NCBI RefSeq assembly: GCF_004139715.1
Contig: NZ_CP035544.1
Location: forward strand, 1,178,001-1,242,000
DNA from: Muriicola soli
GTDB lineage: Bacteria > Bacteroidota > Bacteroidia > Flavobacteriales > Flavobacteriaceae
Direction: 5' to 3'
DNA: 64,000 bases
Shown here: positions 1-8,488 of the stretch, one piece after another
Numbering within the stretch: position 1 is the stretch's first letter
Layout: each line of letters begins with the position of its first letter
Notes under the pieces: generated by a model
What the model saw: only the letters and a program-made list of their open reading frames with translations
Databases searched by the model: none
What the model was told of the DNA's origin: nothing
Translations under genes and position numbers: made by a program

Positions 1-1
1 T

Positions 2-463
2 GTCGATTTTATTTTTGAATTGGTCAATTCCAAAGGTTGGTTGGAGTTTATCGGTGATAGAAATGTCTCCGATAAAAAAGATGCCGAAAATTATATAAAA
101 CGGATACTCGCCAATGAGAATTATTTTTATACCATTTTCGAATTAAAGAATACGCTGAAGGCAATTGGAATAATTACTTTGCTCAATCGAGAAGAAGAAG
201 AGTTTCCCGATATCGGATTTGCTTTATTACCCTACTTTGAAAGCAATGGATATGCTTTTGAAGCGAGTAGATATTATCTTGATAAAATAAAAAATTTAAA
301 TACGTATGACAATATAATAGCCATTACAATCCCAGATAATGTTAAATCAATTAGACTGTTAGAAAAACTTGGACTTCATTATATGGGCAATTACAAAAAA
401 GGCGAAGAAATCTTATCATATTATAGTTTGAAAAATGTAAAGCCAGCAACTAAAAATCTATAA
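2..463 (+). CDS. GNAT family N-acetyltransferase (5' partial)
   Basis: The reading frame is open to the left edge of the window, so the start lies outside. The first in-frame start-like codon (TTG at 20) falls inside the fold and is not the real start. The protein has the RimJ/RimL-type GNAT layout: an N-terminal SKGWLEFIGDRNV segment, the central strand-turn region GFALLPYF, an acetyl-CoA loop around ESNGYAFEA, and a C-terminal NVKSIRLLEKLGLHYMG segment typical of these enzymes. It probably transfers acetyl from acetyl-CoA to an amine or a protein N-terminus; the substrate cannot be told. It is the first visible member of the cassette-like array. Confidence 0.85.
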   Translation, partial: VDFIFELVNSKGWLEFIGDRNVSDKKDAENYIKRILANENYFYTIFELKNTLKAIGIITLLNREEEEFPDIGFALLPYFESNGYAFEASRYYLDKIKNLNTYDNIIAITIPDNVKSIRLLEKLGLHYMGNYKKGEEILSYYSLKNVKPATKNL

Positions 464-666
464 CCGCAATTACGGCGTCCAGATAACTATCGGGACGGCT
501 ACCTCAGAATCCACTCAGTTTTGTAATGGTCAGATCTTAACCGAAAATTAGTAAATTTAAAATATAACGGACGGTAATTCGAGACCCTTAGGTGCAAAGA
601 AAATTCTCTGAGGACTGTTTATCTGATGTTTAAATTACGGCTTAAACACATCTAATTTTTTAAAAC
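464..666 (+). repeat. Intergenic spacer with degenerate repeat arms
   Basis: This is a 203-bp gap with no gene. It starts with ataaccgcaattacgg directly at the stop codon and contains ctatcgggacgg near 487-498, which matches half of the perfect palindrome at 11952-11971. The relation to the other array spacers is weak here. Confidence 0.3.
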
Positions 667-1668
667 ATGAATTCCAGACAAGCCCTTCTTCTTCTTCTTT
701 TAATGACTCTCTTTTTTACCCAACAACACTCTTTTAGCCAAAAGACAAAGCAATCCGTACAGCTCCCGGATATTTCCAAGGAAATTATGAAGATGCGGGA
801 AAATGATCAGAAGAACAGAATCAAATGGGCTAATATGATAAGGAAAGGGAAGAATAACTCACAAAAATTCATAGATTTCACCAGGGAGGTTATTGCTGTT
901 GATCGAAAGAATACAGCCAGAATGAGAGAAATAATATCCAGATATGTGTGGCCAACTTATGATCTAGTGGGTAAAGAGGCAAGCAACGGAGCCTGGCTGA
1001 TCATTCAACATGCTGATAGAAATCCATTGTTTCAGGCAAAGTGCCTGACCCTCCTAAAAACAGCAGTAGATAATGGACAAGCGAACCCGAGTAATTATGC
1101 CTATTTGTATGATCGGGTACAGGTCTCCAGAGGTGAAATGCAACTTTACGCAACTCAAAGTTCAACCAATAATGGCTTAACCGAAGGTCAGTTTTATCCA
1201 ATTGAAGATGAATCAGGTGTTCAAATTCGCAGAGAAGAAATGGGGATTAGCCGAAGTGTTGAGGAATATGCCCAATCTATGGGATTTGACTACAGCATTC
1301 CTACTGTTGAAGAAGCCGAAAATAGAGCAAAAAAGCGGATCTTTAATTATGAGACAAATTTACGTCTTGCCAGGAAAGCGATGAACGCTCAAGACTATAC
1401 AACTGCTGCCGAACACTACCTAATTGTTGCAAGATCTTACGGAATGGTAACAACCCAGGATTTTATTGAAGCAAGTAAAGCACTAGCTTTATCTCAACAC
1501 AAAGATATCGTCCAGGCCTATACTTTCTTAACCAGAGCTATGACCAGAGGTTGGGATGGCTTCAATGACGTCAAGGATCATGCAGATTTCGCTTTCTTAA
1601 GACAAGCAAACAAAGGAAAGTGGAGTGATTTGTTGATCACGGCTGAGGAAATGAAATTGGACAGGTAA
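667..1668 (+). CDS. Secreted DUF6624 domain protein
   Basis: The 333-aa protein has a Sec signal peptide (residues 1-25, a run of leucines ending SFSQ). Residues about 60-170 match the DUF6624 pattern: WPTYDLVGKE at 95-104, WLIIQHAD at 110-117, then AYLYDRV and a QLYATQ segment. The C-terminal half (about 215-330) is helical and resembles TPR-like repeats (AAEHYLIVARSYG). The function of DUF6624 is not known. The protein is probably periplasmic. It stands alone between long spacers, as expected of a single-gene cassette. Confidence 0.75.
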   Translation: MNSRQALLLLLLMTLFFTQQHSFSQKTKQSVQLPDISKEIMKMRENDQKNRIKWANMIRKGKNNSQKFIDFTREVIAVDRKNTARMREIISRYVWPTYDLVGKEASNGAWLIIQHADRNPLFQAKCLTLLKTAVDNGQANPSNYAYLYDRVQVSRGEMQLYATQSSTNNGLTEGQFYPIEDESGVQIRREEMGISRSVEEYAQSMGFDYSIPTVEEAENRAKKRIFNYETNLRLARKAMNAQDYTTAAEHYLIVARSYGMVTTQDFIEASKALALSQHKDIVQAYTFLTRAMTRGWDGFNDVKDHADFAFLRQANKGKWSDLLITAEEMKLDR

Positions 1669-1733
1669 CATATTGAACGTATCATAAATTTAGAACATAT
1701 ATACATCAGAATATAGAAATAGATAAACGCGCA

Positions 1734-1815
1734 TGACAACAGCTGTAAAACATACCTTTCTGGTCACATTTCATAGCTAAACCGACGCCACTTCGGTTTC
1801 AGGGAAGGTAGAGTC
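1734..1815 (+). repeat. attC-like spacer element
   Basis: The 5' arm is tgacaacagctgtaaaaca at 1734-1752, 65 bp after a stop codon. The inner block ccacttcggtttcaggga continues into aggtagagtc (1788-1815) and matches spacers at 4233, 7503, 13551 and 14286. A possible 3' arm (cattgtacgcc) follows near 1820. Confidence 0.45.
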
Positions 1816-1904
1816 AGCATCATTGTACGCCATACTGAAAGACTAAACTCATTACAAAAACGGGGTAGCCGAAAAACGAGCAGAGTAGGCACTAAACATT
1901 CTTA

Positions 1905-2420
1905 ATGATGAAAAAAACAACCAACCGACTAACATTATTTATTGCGCTTCTGGCTTTTGCTTTTGGATTGCAAAGTTGCGAACAAAAAGAAGAAAAGAAA
2001 GAAGCAGAAAAAGAAGTACTAGTCGTATCAGAAAAACCTGAATATTTTTTACTGCGCCCGGAAGTTGAAAAAGCATATGGATATTCTCATGCTGTGAAAA
2101 TTGGAAATAGTATTAAAATTTCTGGTGCTGTTAGTATGGATAATGAAGGAAATCCAACCGCAATAGGTGATCTGGAACAGCAAATTAAAAACTGCTATTC
2201 AGACTTGGAAAAAATATTAAAACATTACGGTTGCACCTTTGATGATGTTGTTGTAGAAAATATTTTCACCACCAATATGCCGTTAATGTTGGAAAAATCT
2301 GCATACAGAGCTGAAATTTACAAAAATCACTTTCCGACCGGTTCGTGGATTGGAGTAAAGGAATTGGCACTTCCTGAATTTATGGTTGAAATCGAAATGG
2401 AGGTACATAAATCAGAATAA
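1905..2420 (+). CDS. RidA-like (YjgF/UK114 fold) lipoprotein
   Basis: The signal peptide ends in a lipobox (LQSC, Cys25), so the mature protein is probably lipid-anchored. Residues about 50-170 have the RidA fold signature: GAVSMDNEGNP, a helix with QIKNCYSDLEKIL, and the C-terminal VEIEMEV strand. The catalytic arginine of RidA, which lies in a PARS motif just before the last strands, is replaced here (PTGSWIGV). Imine deaminase activity is therefore doubtful, and membership of a non-deaminating Rid subgroup is likely. RidA proteins are normally cytoplasmic, so an exported form is unusual. Confidence 0.8.
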   Translation: MMKKTTNRLTLFIALLAFAFGLQSCEQKEEKKEAEKEVLVVSEKPEYFLLRPEVEKAYGYSHAVKIGNSIKISGAVSMDNEGNPTAIGDLEQQIKNCYSDLEKILKHYGCTFDDVVVENIFTTNMPLMLEKSAYRAEIYKNHFPTGSWIGVKELALPEFMVEIEMEVHKSE

Positions 2421-2432
2421 AAGTACGAACGC

Positions 2433-2590
2433 ATAACAAGCTGTATATCTCCATTGCGGTTGAATTCCCAATCGGAATGCATTGCAATTTGCCAATTTTC
2501 AGTTAGGCCAGAAAATTATGGCTTATTTTCCAAACTAAGTTTCATACACAAAACCGTTTCGTAGAATTAAAAGAAGGTTTCAGAAATAAA
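2433..2590 (+). repeat. attC-like spacer element
   Basis: The arm ataacaagctgtatatctcc lies at 2433-2452, 12 bp after the stop codon. It is followed by ttgcggttgaattcccaat and a partly complementary aatcggaatgcattgcaa, giving an imperfect hairpin (about 2455-2490). The rest of the spacer shows nothing recognised. Confidence 0.4.
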
Positions 2591-2596
2591 AACTTG

Positions 2597-3496
2597 ATGA
2601 AGTTTATAGAAATCAACCATACAAACTATGGATTCGCAAAAGACTTTAAACACGACCAGGAAATCAGAACAAGTTTCAATGCGCTGACAGAAGCTACTTT
2701 TGATTTTAATTTCGAAAATTGGTACCAAAATGGCTACTGGATTGACAATTATATTCCGTATTCATTATTGCATAAGAATAAAGTGATATCAAATGTTTCG
2801 GTAAATAAAATGGAGTTTATTATCGAAAATGAGAAAAAAGCAGCGATTCAAATTGGTACTGTCATGACCGACAAGGCATACCGAAATAGGGGACTTAGTC
2901 AGTATATCATGAAACAAGTTATAAACGAATGGAAAGATAAATCTGATTTTATATATCTTTTTGCAAACGACAGTGTTCTTGATTTCTACCCGAAATTTGG
3001 GTTCGAGATAGTAGATGAATACCAATATTCAACGGCGCCAAGGAGTACTAACACTTTAAAACCATCATTTAAAAAACTCAATATAGATGATAAAAATGAC
3101 AGGGAATTATTTCTGAGTTTGGTAAATGATTCTCGTCCTATATCTAAATTGTCAATGCAAAACAATATATCCTTAATTATGTTTTACTGTTCCTCTTTTA
3201 AGAAAAATAGTATTTATTACCTTGAACAGCTCAAAGCGGCAATTCTAATGCACATTGCAGATGGTACGCTTTACCTCGATGATGTATTTTCAAAAGAAGG
3301 AGTTAAGCTAAAGGATGTAATTCAATTCATAACGGATACAACCATAAAAAGGGTAGTGTTGGGATTTACCCCATTAGATGAGACCGATTACCAAAGAAGT
3401 TTGCTTAAAACCGGAGATACTTTGTTCGTAATTAAAGACAAGGCAGATTATTTCAAAAACAAAAAATGGAGGTTTCCAGTTTTATCTCACGCCTGA
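2597..3496 (+). CDS. GNAT family N-acetyltransferase, two-domain
   Basis: The 299-aa protein starts at the ATG at 2597; a TTG immediately before it is in frame but unnecessary. The GNAT core lies at about residues 60-150, with the acetyl-CoA loop RNRGLSQYIM and the C-terminal DFYPKFGFEIV strand-helix. The C-terminal half (about 165-299) is a second alpha/beta region, as in longer Eis-like or GNAT-plus-extension proteins. The substrate is unknown. No signal peptide is present, so it is cytoplasmic. Confidence 0.8.
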   Translation: MKFIEINHTNYGFAKDFKHDQEIRTSFNALTEATFDFNFENWYQNGYWIDNYIPYSLLHKNKVISNVSVNKMEFIIENEKKAAIQIGTVMTDKAYRNRGLSQYIMKQVINEWKDKSDFIYLFANDSVLDFYPKFGFEIVDEYQYSTAPRSTNTLKPSFKKLNIDDKNDRELFLSLVNDSRPISKLSMQNNISLIMFYCSSFKKNSIYYLEQLKAAILMHIADGTLYLDDVFSKEGVKLKDVIQFITDTTIKRVVLGFTPLDETDYQRSLLKTGDTLFVIKDKADYFKNKKWRFPVLSHA

Positions 3497-3531
3497 AAAA
3501 CTGACTCGATAAAATAAAATATGACTACGGA

Positions 3532-3629
3532 TGTCAATGGCTATTAGATATTGCATGTTCTCGCTTACTTCTGACACGGTAGTTATCAGGACACGTAACA
3601 ACCCATAGCCCAACCGTTAGAGCCCATTC
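3532..3629 (+). repeat. attC-like spacer element
   Basis: The arm tgtcaatggctattagatat lies at 3532-3551. The far end has acaacccatagcccaaccgt followed by tagag (about 3596-3620), whose caaccgttag is close to the GTTRRRY core expected at an attC 3' end. The next start codon follows within 25 bp. Confidence 0.4.
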
Positions 3630-3642
3630 GAAAAAAAAAGTA

Positions 3643-4113
3643 ATGAAGATGAAATCCCCATTAGTATTAATTATTGTAACATACTTAGTGATGGCAGCTG
3701 GATGTAAATCAGAGAATTCCCAATACAAAAAAATGGTAGAATTCGGTCAAAAATATACGGATGCCTGGAATAGTAAACAACCTGAAAAAATGGCATCATT
3801 CTATGCTGAGGATGGTATGCTCACTGTAAATAATGGAATACCTGCTATGGGCAGAAAACAATTAGCCGAAACTGCTAAATCCTATATGGAAGCTTTTCCG
3901 GATATGGAATTAACTATGGACAGTCTCACTGTTGAAAATGAAACTTATAGATATTACTGGACTTTTAAGGGAACAAATACCGGACCCGGAGGAACCGGAA
4001 ATAAAGTTAATTTTAGCGGGTTTGAGGAATGGACGATGAATAAACAAGGACTTATTCAAAAGTCTGTTGGCACCTATGATGCACAAGATTATAATAGACA
4101 ACTTGAAAAGTAA
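3643..4113 (+). CDS. SnoaL/NTF2-like lipoprotein
   Basis: The 156-aa protein has a lipobox (MAAGC, Cys21). Residues about 30-150 form an NTF2-like cone of the SnoaL or DUF4440 type: KYTDAWNSKQPEKMASFYAEDG, then AETAKSYMEAFPDMELTMDSL and a final strand pair ending GTYDAQDY. Members bind small hydrophobic ligands or act as ester cyclases, but no catalytic residue can be assigned here. It is probably anchored in the periplasm or outer membrane. A single-gene unit. Confidence 0.8.
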   Translation: MKMKSPLVLIIVTYLVMAAGCKSENSQYKKMVEFGQKYTDAWNSKQPEKMASFYAEDGMLTVNNGIPAMGRKQLAETAKSYMEAFPDMELTMDSLTVENETYRYYWTFKGTNTGPGGTGNKVNFSGFEEWTMNKQGLIQKSVGTYDAQDYNRQLEK

Positions 4114-4127
4114 TAAATATTACTACC

Positions 4128-4290
4128 CATAACAATGCCTACAGCTCATCAGCGGCCGGGGCCTGGGGAAATTTTCCTAAATTAGAGTTTAATAATTATT
4201 CCTGAAATGGTCTGCACACTGAAGCGCCGGGCCATATTAGTCTGCAGCGCTTCCGTTTTAGGGATGGTAGAGCACGGACCGTTGCCAACT
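4128..4290 (+). repeat. Long attC-like element with inner blocks
   Basis: The arm cataacaatgcctacagctc is at 4128-4147. Inner block 1 (4153-4191; ctggggaaattttcctaaat then tagagttta) matches 14204 and 21039. Inner block 2 (4233-4273; tctgcagcgcttccgtttta then gggatggtagag) matches 14286. The 3' end has ggaccgttgccaactag (4275-4291). The next ATG is 38 bp after block 2. Confidence 0.5.
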
Positions 4291-4310
4291 AGCTTCGAAA
4301 AATTACTGGG

Positions 4311-4727
4311 ATGAATAAAATTTTTAACACATATAGACCGGAAGGATTTGGAACTGTGAATGCATACTTGTTTTCACAAGATCCAAGCCAATTAATTGAA
4401 TTTCTTAAAAACGCATTTTTTGCGGAAGAAATCAGCCGTACCATAAATCCTAAAAATGGAGAAATTGCAAATGCTATTTTGAAAATAGGGTATTCCTGCT
4501 TTATGATAAGTCAGGCCAGAGCACAATTCCTGAATATGCGAACATCGATGTATTTGTATGTAGACGACGTTGACATCATCCATCAAAGAGCAGTCGATAG
4601 CGGAGCAAAGGTGGAGTTTGAACCAGCCAATATGGATTATGGGGACCGACAATCCGGAATAATCGATCCCAGTGGAAATTATTGGTGGATTTCAAAAAGA
4701 CTGTTTCAAAAGGGATATCATGAATAA
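4311..4727 (+). CDS. VOC family (glyoxalase/PhnB-like) protein
   Basis: The 138-aa protein has two beta-alpha-beta-beta-beta modules of the vicinal-oxygen-chelate fold. The N-terminal part reads GTVNAYLFSQDPSQLIEFLKNAF; the second module has YLYVDDVDIIHQRAVDSGA and ends with IIDPSGNYWWIS, the typical closing motif. Such PhnB-like proteins bind metal and small substrates or antibiotics; the activity cannot be assigned. It leads a three-gene unit (gaps of 31 and 11 bp) with DUF2200 and another VOC gene, the clearest multi-gene unit in the array. Confidence 0.85.
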   Translation: MNKIFNTYRPEGFGTVNAYLFSQDPSQLIEFLKNAFFAEEISRTINPKNGEIANAILKIGYSCFMISQARAQFLNMRTSMYLYVDDVDIIHQRAVDSGAKVEFEPANMDYGDRQSGIIDPSGNYWWISKRLFQKGYHE

Positions 4728-4758
4728 TTAAAAACCCTCACTAATTAAAAAATTATAA

Positions 4759-5127
4759 ATGAAGGTTACAGCCGAAAAAAATGAAAAAGTTGCGAATATG
4801 ATCTTCGCAGCTATCTATCCCCTTTACTGGAACAGACTGGAAAAGAATGGTAGAACGAAAGAAGAATTCCATCAGGTTATAGAATGGTTTACGGGTTTTG
4901 ATGAAGATCAACTACAAGCTCTTATAGATGAAAAGGTGACTTTTAGAACATTTTTTCAAAAAGCTAAAATACATCCCAATGCACACATGATTAAAGGAGT
5001 TGTTTGTGGTTATCGGATTGAAGAAATAGAGGATGAATTTGAATTGTATAAACAATGCAGACAAATGGAAAAACTGATTGATGAACTGGCGAAGGGTCGT
5101 AAAATGGAAAAAATATTAAGAGCGTAA
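4759..5127 (+). CDS. DUF2200 family protein
   Basis: The 122-aa protein matches DUF2200 over its full length: the NGRTKEEFHQVIEWFTGF segment, FFQKAKIHPNAHMIKGVVCGY in the middle, and the closing LIDELAKGRKMEKILR. The function of this cytoplasmic family is unknown. It lies 31 bp after one VOC gene and 11 bp before another and is probably cotranscribed with both. A paralogue stands in the backbone at 43298-43666 with the same length and near-identical motifs. Confidence 0.9.
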   Translation: MKVTAEKNEKVANMIFAAIYPLYWNRLEKNGRTKEEFHQVIEWFTGFDEDQLQALIDEKVTFRTFFQKAKIHPNAHMIKGVVCGYRIEEIEDEFELYKQCRQMEKLIDELAKGRKMEKILRA

Positions 5128-5138
5128 AAAGTGAAAAT

Positions 5139-5567
5139 ATGAAAACAACAACGTTTTTAACTTTCGTGGGGAGTCAATGCGGCAAGGCTGAGGAAGCCAT
5201 AAATTTTTATACCTCTACCTTTCCTAATTCCGGAATTAAAAGCGTAACAAAGTACGCTGAGGGAGAGGCAGGAGGCACCCCCGAACTGATTAAATATGGA
5301 GTATTTACATTAAATGGCACCGAATACATGGTTTCTGAAAGTAATTACAATCATCAATGGTCATTTACTCCTGCTGTATCACTCCTTATCATTGATAGTT
5401 CTGATGAAGTGATACAAACAATTTTTGAAAAGCTTTCCTCAAATGGCGGTCAGATCATGGTTCCGCTGGATAACTATAAGGGTGAGGGAGATTATGGTTT
5501 TGGTAAGAAGTTCGGATGGTGTGAAGACAAATACGGTATATCATGGCAATTTGTACTTTCTGAATAA
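5139..5567 (+). CDS. VOC family protein (3-demethylubiquinone methyltransferase-like)
   Basis: The 142-aa protein belongs to the PhnB / '3-dmu-9_3-mt' type of VOC fold. It opens with TFLTFVGSQCGKAEEAINFY, has FTLNGTEYMVSES in the middle, and ends GFGKKFGWCEDKYGISWQF, which is the diagnostic C-terminal segment of this subgroup. The methyltransferase name is historical; the real activity is unknown. It is the last gene of a three-gene unit, 11 bp after the DUF2200 gene. Confidence 0.88.
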   Translation: MKTTTFLTFVGSQCGKAEEAINFYTSTFPNSGIKSVTKYAEGEAGGTPELIKYGVFTLNGTEYMVSESNYNHQWSFTPAVSLLIIDSSDEVIQTIFEKLSSNGGQIMVPLDNYKGEGDYGFGKKFGWCEDKYGISWQFVLSE

Positions 5568-5581
5568 ATGAAATGAAAATC

Positions 5582-5655
5582 AGATAACTACTGCCAGTAA
5601 GGCATATAAAATCACAGCTGCCATTCGGTTGCTGCGATTCTTATAATAAACGCTA
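5582..5655 (+). repeat. Spacer repeat, subfamily shared with 19724-19761
   Basis: The segment at 5608-5645 (aaaatcacagctgccattcg then gttgctgcgattcttata) matches 19724-19761 at most positions. Each copy holds a short imperfect hairpin (atcacagc / gctgcgat) and ends just before the next gene. Confidence 0.45.
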
Positions 5656-5664
5656 GCAAATAGT

Positions 5665-6846
5665 ATGAGAAATTGGAAAAAAATTAGCTTTTTTACAGCA
5701 CTCGCCATAGTTGTTCTTCTTTCGGGTTTAATGTATATATTCAATATTTCCATTTCAATACCTTCATCTGACATTGAATTTTCTCCCGGGAAGGCTTTCA
5801 GCAAAGTACATCCTGAATACCCGGATAAAAAACCCAAAAACATCATTTTTTTTATTGCAGATGGAATGGGTTTTGGCCACTTATCTCTTGCTTTACAAAC
5901 CCAACAGTTAGAAAGTAAAACTTCGGTCTGGCAGGAATTTGATGTTAAAGGATGGCACGATGCCAGATCTGTTTATGGGCCACTTACAGATTCAGAAGCA
6001 TCTGCAACTGCCATGGCTACAGGAGTTTCTACAAACTTTGGTCACATTGGTATTGATAAGGACCAGAATCCTTTACAAAATATCTTTGAAGTGGCCTCTT
6101 CTAATAATTATAGCACAGGTATAGTAACCGACTCTTACATTTGGGACGGTACTCCGGCAGCATTTGCAGCACATATAAGAAATGAGGATGATGCCAGAAG
6201 CATATTAACACAGATAGCCAACAGTGAAATAGATTTGTTATTCGGTGAACTAGAGGACGTAGGTGAAGATGGCGTTCCCGAAGTAAATGAAACAATTGAA
6301 ATTTTACAAAAGCGATTTCAATTGATGGATAAATCTTTGAAACTTCCAGACGGTGCTAAAAGCTCAGACCCTGTCGCTGCTATTTTTAAGGAAGATGAAA
6401 TTCAGGATTTGAATTCATCTCCAAATCTCCTGCAATTAACCAACACTGCCTTAAGGTTCATGTCATTACAAGACAGGCCCTTTGTATTATTGGTAGAGAG
6501 CGAAGAAATGGATGCGGCTTCTCATGAAAATGATTCGAAAAGAGTGTTGAAGGGTTTAAAATCCATACAAGAAACTCTTGCCCTTATTCTGAATTTTTCG
6601 AAACAAAATGGGGAAACACTGGTCGTATTCACTTCCGATCATGAAACCGGAGGATTAGTACCAGTTGCCGATTTTGACAATTACCCGAAAATGCAGGTAA
6701 AATGGTCGACGAAAGTGCATACAGCTGCAGTAGTGCCTCTATTTGCCATGGGACCAGGTGCTGAATATTTTGCAAATGTGCATCGAAATTCAGAAATTGG
6801 GATCGGCCTTAAAAAACTAGTCTTAACTGATGATTCAGCTGATTAA
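5665..6846 (+). CDS. Alkaline phosphatase family protein
   Basis: The 393-aa protein begins with an uncleaved or cleaved membrane signal (residues 9-27). The alkaline phosphatase core is recognisable: metal ligand Asp in FIADGMG (62-69), nucleophile Ser110 in TDSEASATAMATG, a later ESEEMDAASHEND segment carrying metal ligands, and SDHETGG near residue 323 with a final HTAAVVPLFAMGPGA. It should hydrolyse phosphomonoesters outside the cytoplasmic membrane. It is slightly shorter than the usual 430-480 aa. The region is otherwise a single-gene unit. Confidence 0.85.
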   Translation: MRNWKKISFFTALAIVVLLSGLMYIFNISISIPSSDIEFSPGKAFSKVHPEYPDKKPKNIIFFIADGMGFGHLSLALQTQQLESKTSVWQEFDVKGWHDARSVYGPLTDSEASATAMATGVSTNFGHIGIDKDQNPLQNIFEVASSNNYSTGIVTDSYIWDGTPAAFAAHIRNEDDARSILTQIANSEIDLLFGELEDVGEDGVPEVNETIEILQKRFQLMDKSLKLPDGAKSSDPVAAIFKEDEIQDLNSSPNLLQLTNTALRFMSLQDRPFVLLVESEEMDAASHENDSKRVLKGLKSIQETLALILNFSKQNGETLVVFTSDHETGGLVPVADFDNYPKMQVKWSTKVHTAAVVPLFAMGPGAEYFANVHRNSEIGIGLKKLVLTDDSAD

Positions 6847-6892
6847 ATGAAGCGGGTAATCAGGACTAAAACACATGATAAAAAAACCTTCG

Positions 6893-6960
6893 CCAATAAT
6901 GGCTTTAAACCACCAGTTGGCTCACTCCAATCAAGTCGAAATCATTGCCAGAACCGGGAT
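6893..6960 (+). repeat. Short attC-like site, subfamily shared with 15588-15644
   Basis: The 5' arm is ccaataatggctttaaacca (6893-6912) and the 3' arm aatcattgccagaaccggga (6940-6959). The 15.6-kb spacer has the same order: caatggccataacctggctc, then aatcattgtcagaaccgttg. Each element is only 57-68 bp, the size of a compact attC. Confidence 0.5.
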
Positions 6961-7000
6961 AAAATAATAGTATAGAATTAACTTTAAAACAATTTCTCTG

Positions 7001-7387
7001 ATGAAAAAAGTAATCTTATCAGTCTTTATTGTGTTATTTGCCCTAAAATCATATTCGCAAGAAGTGGAAAACGGACCTGATTTTAGTGATATAGATAGTA
7101 TTGAAAAAGCCATTGATCTATATGAAAAAGGGGAGTTGTCTAAAATTTACATGATGCCATTGGAGTTTGGTGGTGAGGATATCCCGGCTAACACCCTATA
7201 TGTCCCGGGATTTGTGCAGGACTTCAAAGAAGGATTTGATGGAACAGTTGAAAAGTTACTCTTAGACGGAAAAATAATAAGTTTTGAAGCTAAGCCCGAG
7301 TATAAAGGAAGAAGCTTTATTCCTTCTAAACTTAAACTCGAAGTCTCAGGGGACGCGGAATTTATTGAAAGCATAAATATCTGGTAG
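7001..7387 (+). CDS. Small secreted protein of unknown function
   Basis: The 128-aa protein has a Sec signal peptide (residues 1-19, ending KSYSQ). The mature part is acidic and rich in short strands, with LYEKGELSKIYMMPLEFGGED and a C-terminal PSKLKLEVSGD stretch. No family is recognised. It is probably periplasmic. It stands alone between spacer repeats, as a single-gene cassette would. Confidence 0.6.
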   Translation: MKKVILSVFIVLFALKSYSQEVENGPDFSDIDSIEKAIDLYEKGELSKIYMMPLEFGGEDIPANTLYVPGFVQDFKEGFDGTVEKLLLDGKIISFEAKPEYKGRSFIPSKLKLEVSGDAEFIESINIW

Positions 7388-7399
7388 AGATACTAACGT

Positions 7400-7560
7400 T
7401 TTACAATAACAGCAATATCACATTACATCCGGGATCTTCTCTTAATTCCTATCTTAGTTGAGAACAAATCCGTTACAAGACCCGCGCGTACAGTCGCAGG
7501 GTCATACTTGTCTGCCGTAGCTGCGGATGGGAGGGAGGGAGAGCCGGAACCGTGTTCTGT
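7400..7560 (+). repeat. Spacer element with CTATCTTAGTT and GTAGCTGCGG blocks
   Basis: 7442-7465 reads ttaattcctatcttagttga, shared with 21644, 23668 and 25677. 7503-7544 (catacttgtctgccgtagct then gcggatggg) matches the block seen at 4233, 13551 and 14286. This element joins the two block families in one spacer. The following gene is on the opposite strand, so here the blocks cannot serve as its promoter. Confidence 0.45.
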
Positions 7561-7648
7561 AAGACCAAAGAAACATTGTTCATTGAAAGAATGCTCCGGA
7601 AAGACGAAAAAATTAGTTCTGAGAATCATCAATCTATTCGTACGTATT

Positions 7649-8488
7649 TTATTTGGGAATATCGGACTTAAAATGCAGATCCATTTGAGGAAATGCAATT
7701 ACTATATTATTGTTCGTAAAATTTTTATTGATTAATCTTCGAATATCGCTTTTCATTTTCCCAATTCTAAAAATATTTGAACTAAAAAATAAAAGTTGAA
7801 AATCTAATGATGAGCTTCCAAAATTTAGCAAACGAGCTTCAATTAATTTCTTATTGTGAATCTCGGGATGCTCAAAGGCACTTTTTTCTAGATTTTTAAT
7901 CACAAAATCAACATCACTTCCATAGGCTACACCAACATTAATTTTAAAACGGGTTTGATGCGATTGATGACTCCAATTAATTACTTTACTGGTTGTAATC
8001 AAAGAATTTGGAATGATAATAGAAATATCATCCCTATTCATGGCCTTGGAAGTTCTTAAACCTATACTTTCAATTATAACTACATCATTATCAATTTCTA
8101 AAACATCTCCCACTTCTATAGAGCGTTCTGAAAGTAATATAATACCAGATATTACATCGTTAAATGTTTGCTGCAATCCCAAACCAATACCTACTAATAA
8201 GGCGGCCGATCCTGCTATTAATAGTGTGACTTTAATTCCAATGGATTCTAATACTAATGCAATGGCAATAATCCATACGACATATTTAATGATTTTTAGT
8301 AAGGCATAGGCGCTCCCTGTTTTTATTTTACTAGACTTATTTTTACTAAAAAAAGCTTTTTTAAGTACCCAAAGAATTAATTTGGTTACAACAATGATCA
8401 CCAAAATACTGACCAATTGAGAAACTTTTAAAGCGTAAGAACGAAAATTAAAAATTTCAGATTCTAAAATTTGATTTAATGTTTCCAT
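7649..8488 (-). CDS. MscS-type small-conductance mechanosensitive channel
   Basis: The 279-aa protein has three predicted membrane helices (about 22-41, 63-82, 88-118). The pore helix carries AGSAALLVGIGLGLQQTFND, with the alanine/glycine packing known from MscS, followed by the beta domain (GDVLEIDNDVVIIESIGLRT) and an alpha/beta C-terminal domain. It would open on membrane tension and release solutes in hypo-osmotic shock. It is the only reverse-strand gene in the first 33 kb and lies convergent to the gene upstream in the window. Confidence 0.92.
   Translation of the reverse strand: METLNQILESEIFNFRSYALKVSQLVSILVIIVVTKLILWVLKKAFFSKNKSSKIKTGSAYALLKIIKYVVWIIAIALVLESIGIKVTLLIAGSAALLVGIGLGLQQTFNDVISGIILLSERSIEVGDVLEIDNDVVIIESIGLRTSKAMNRDDISIIIPNSLITTSKVINWSHQSHQTRFKINVGVAYGSDVDFVIKNLEKSAFEHPEIHNKKLIEARLLNFGSSSLDFQLLFFSSNIFRIGKMKSDIRRLINKNFTNNNIVIAFPQMDLHFKSDIPK

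Noticed and set aside
4759-5567. Toxin-antitoxin pair (DUF2200 and VOC genes)
   Set aside because: Neither protein resembles known toxins or antitoxins, and the VOC gene is a typical enzyme-like fold.
7508-7735. 75-codon + strand frame over the mscS end
   Set aside because: It runs through a spacer block and the antisense of mscS, and its composition is that of a shadow frame.
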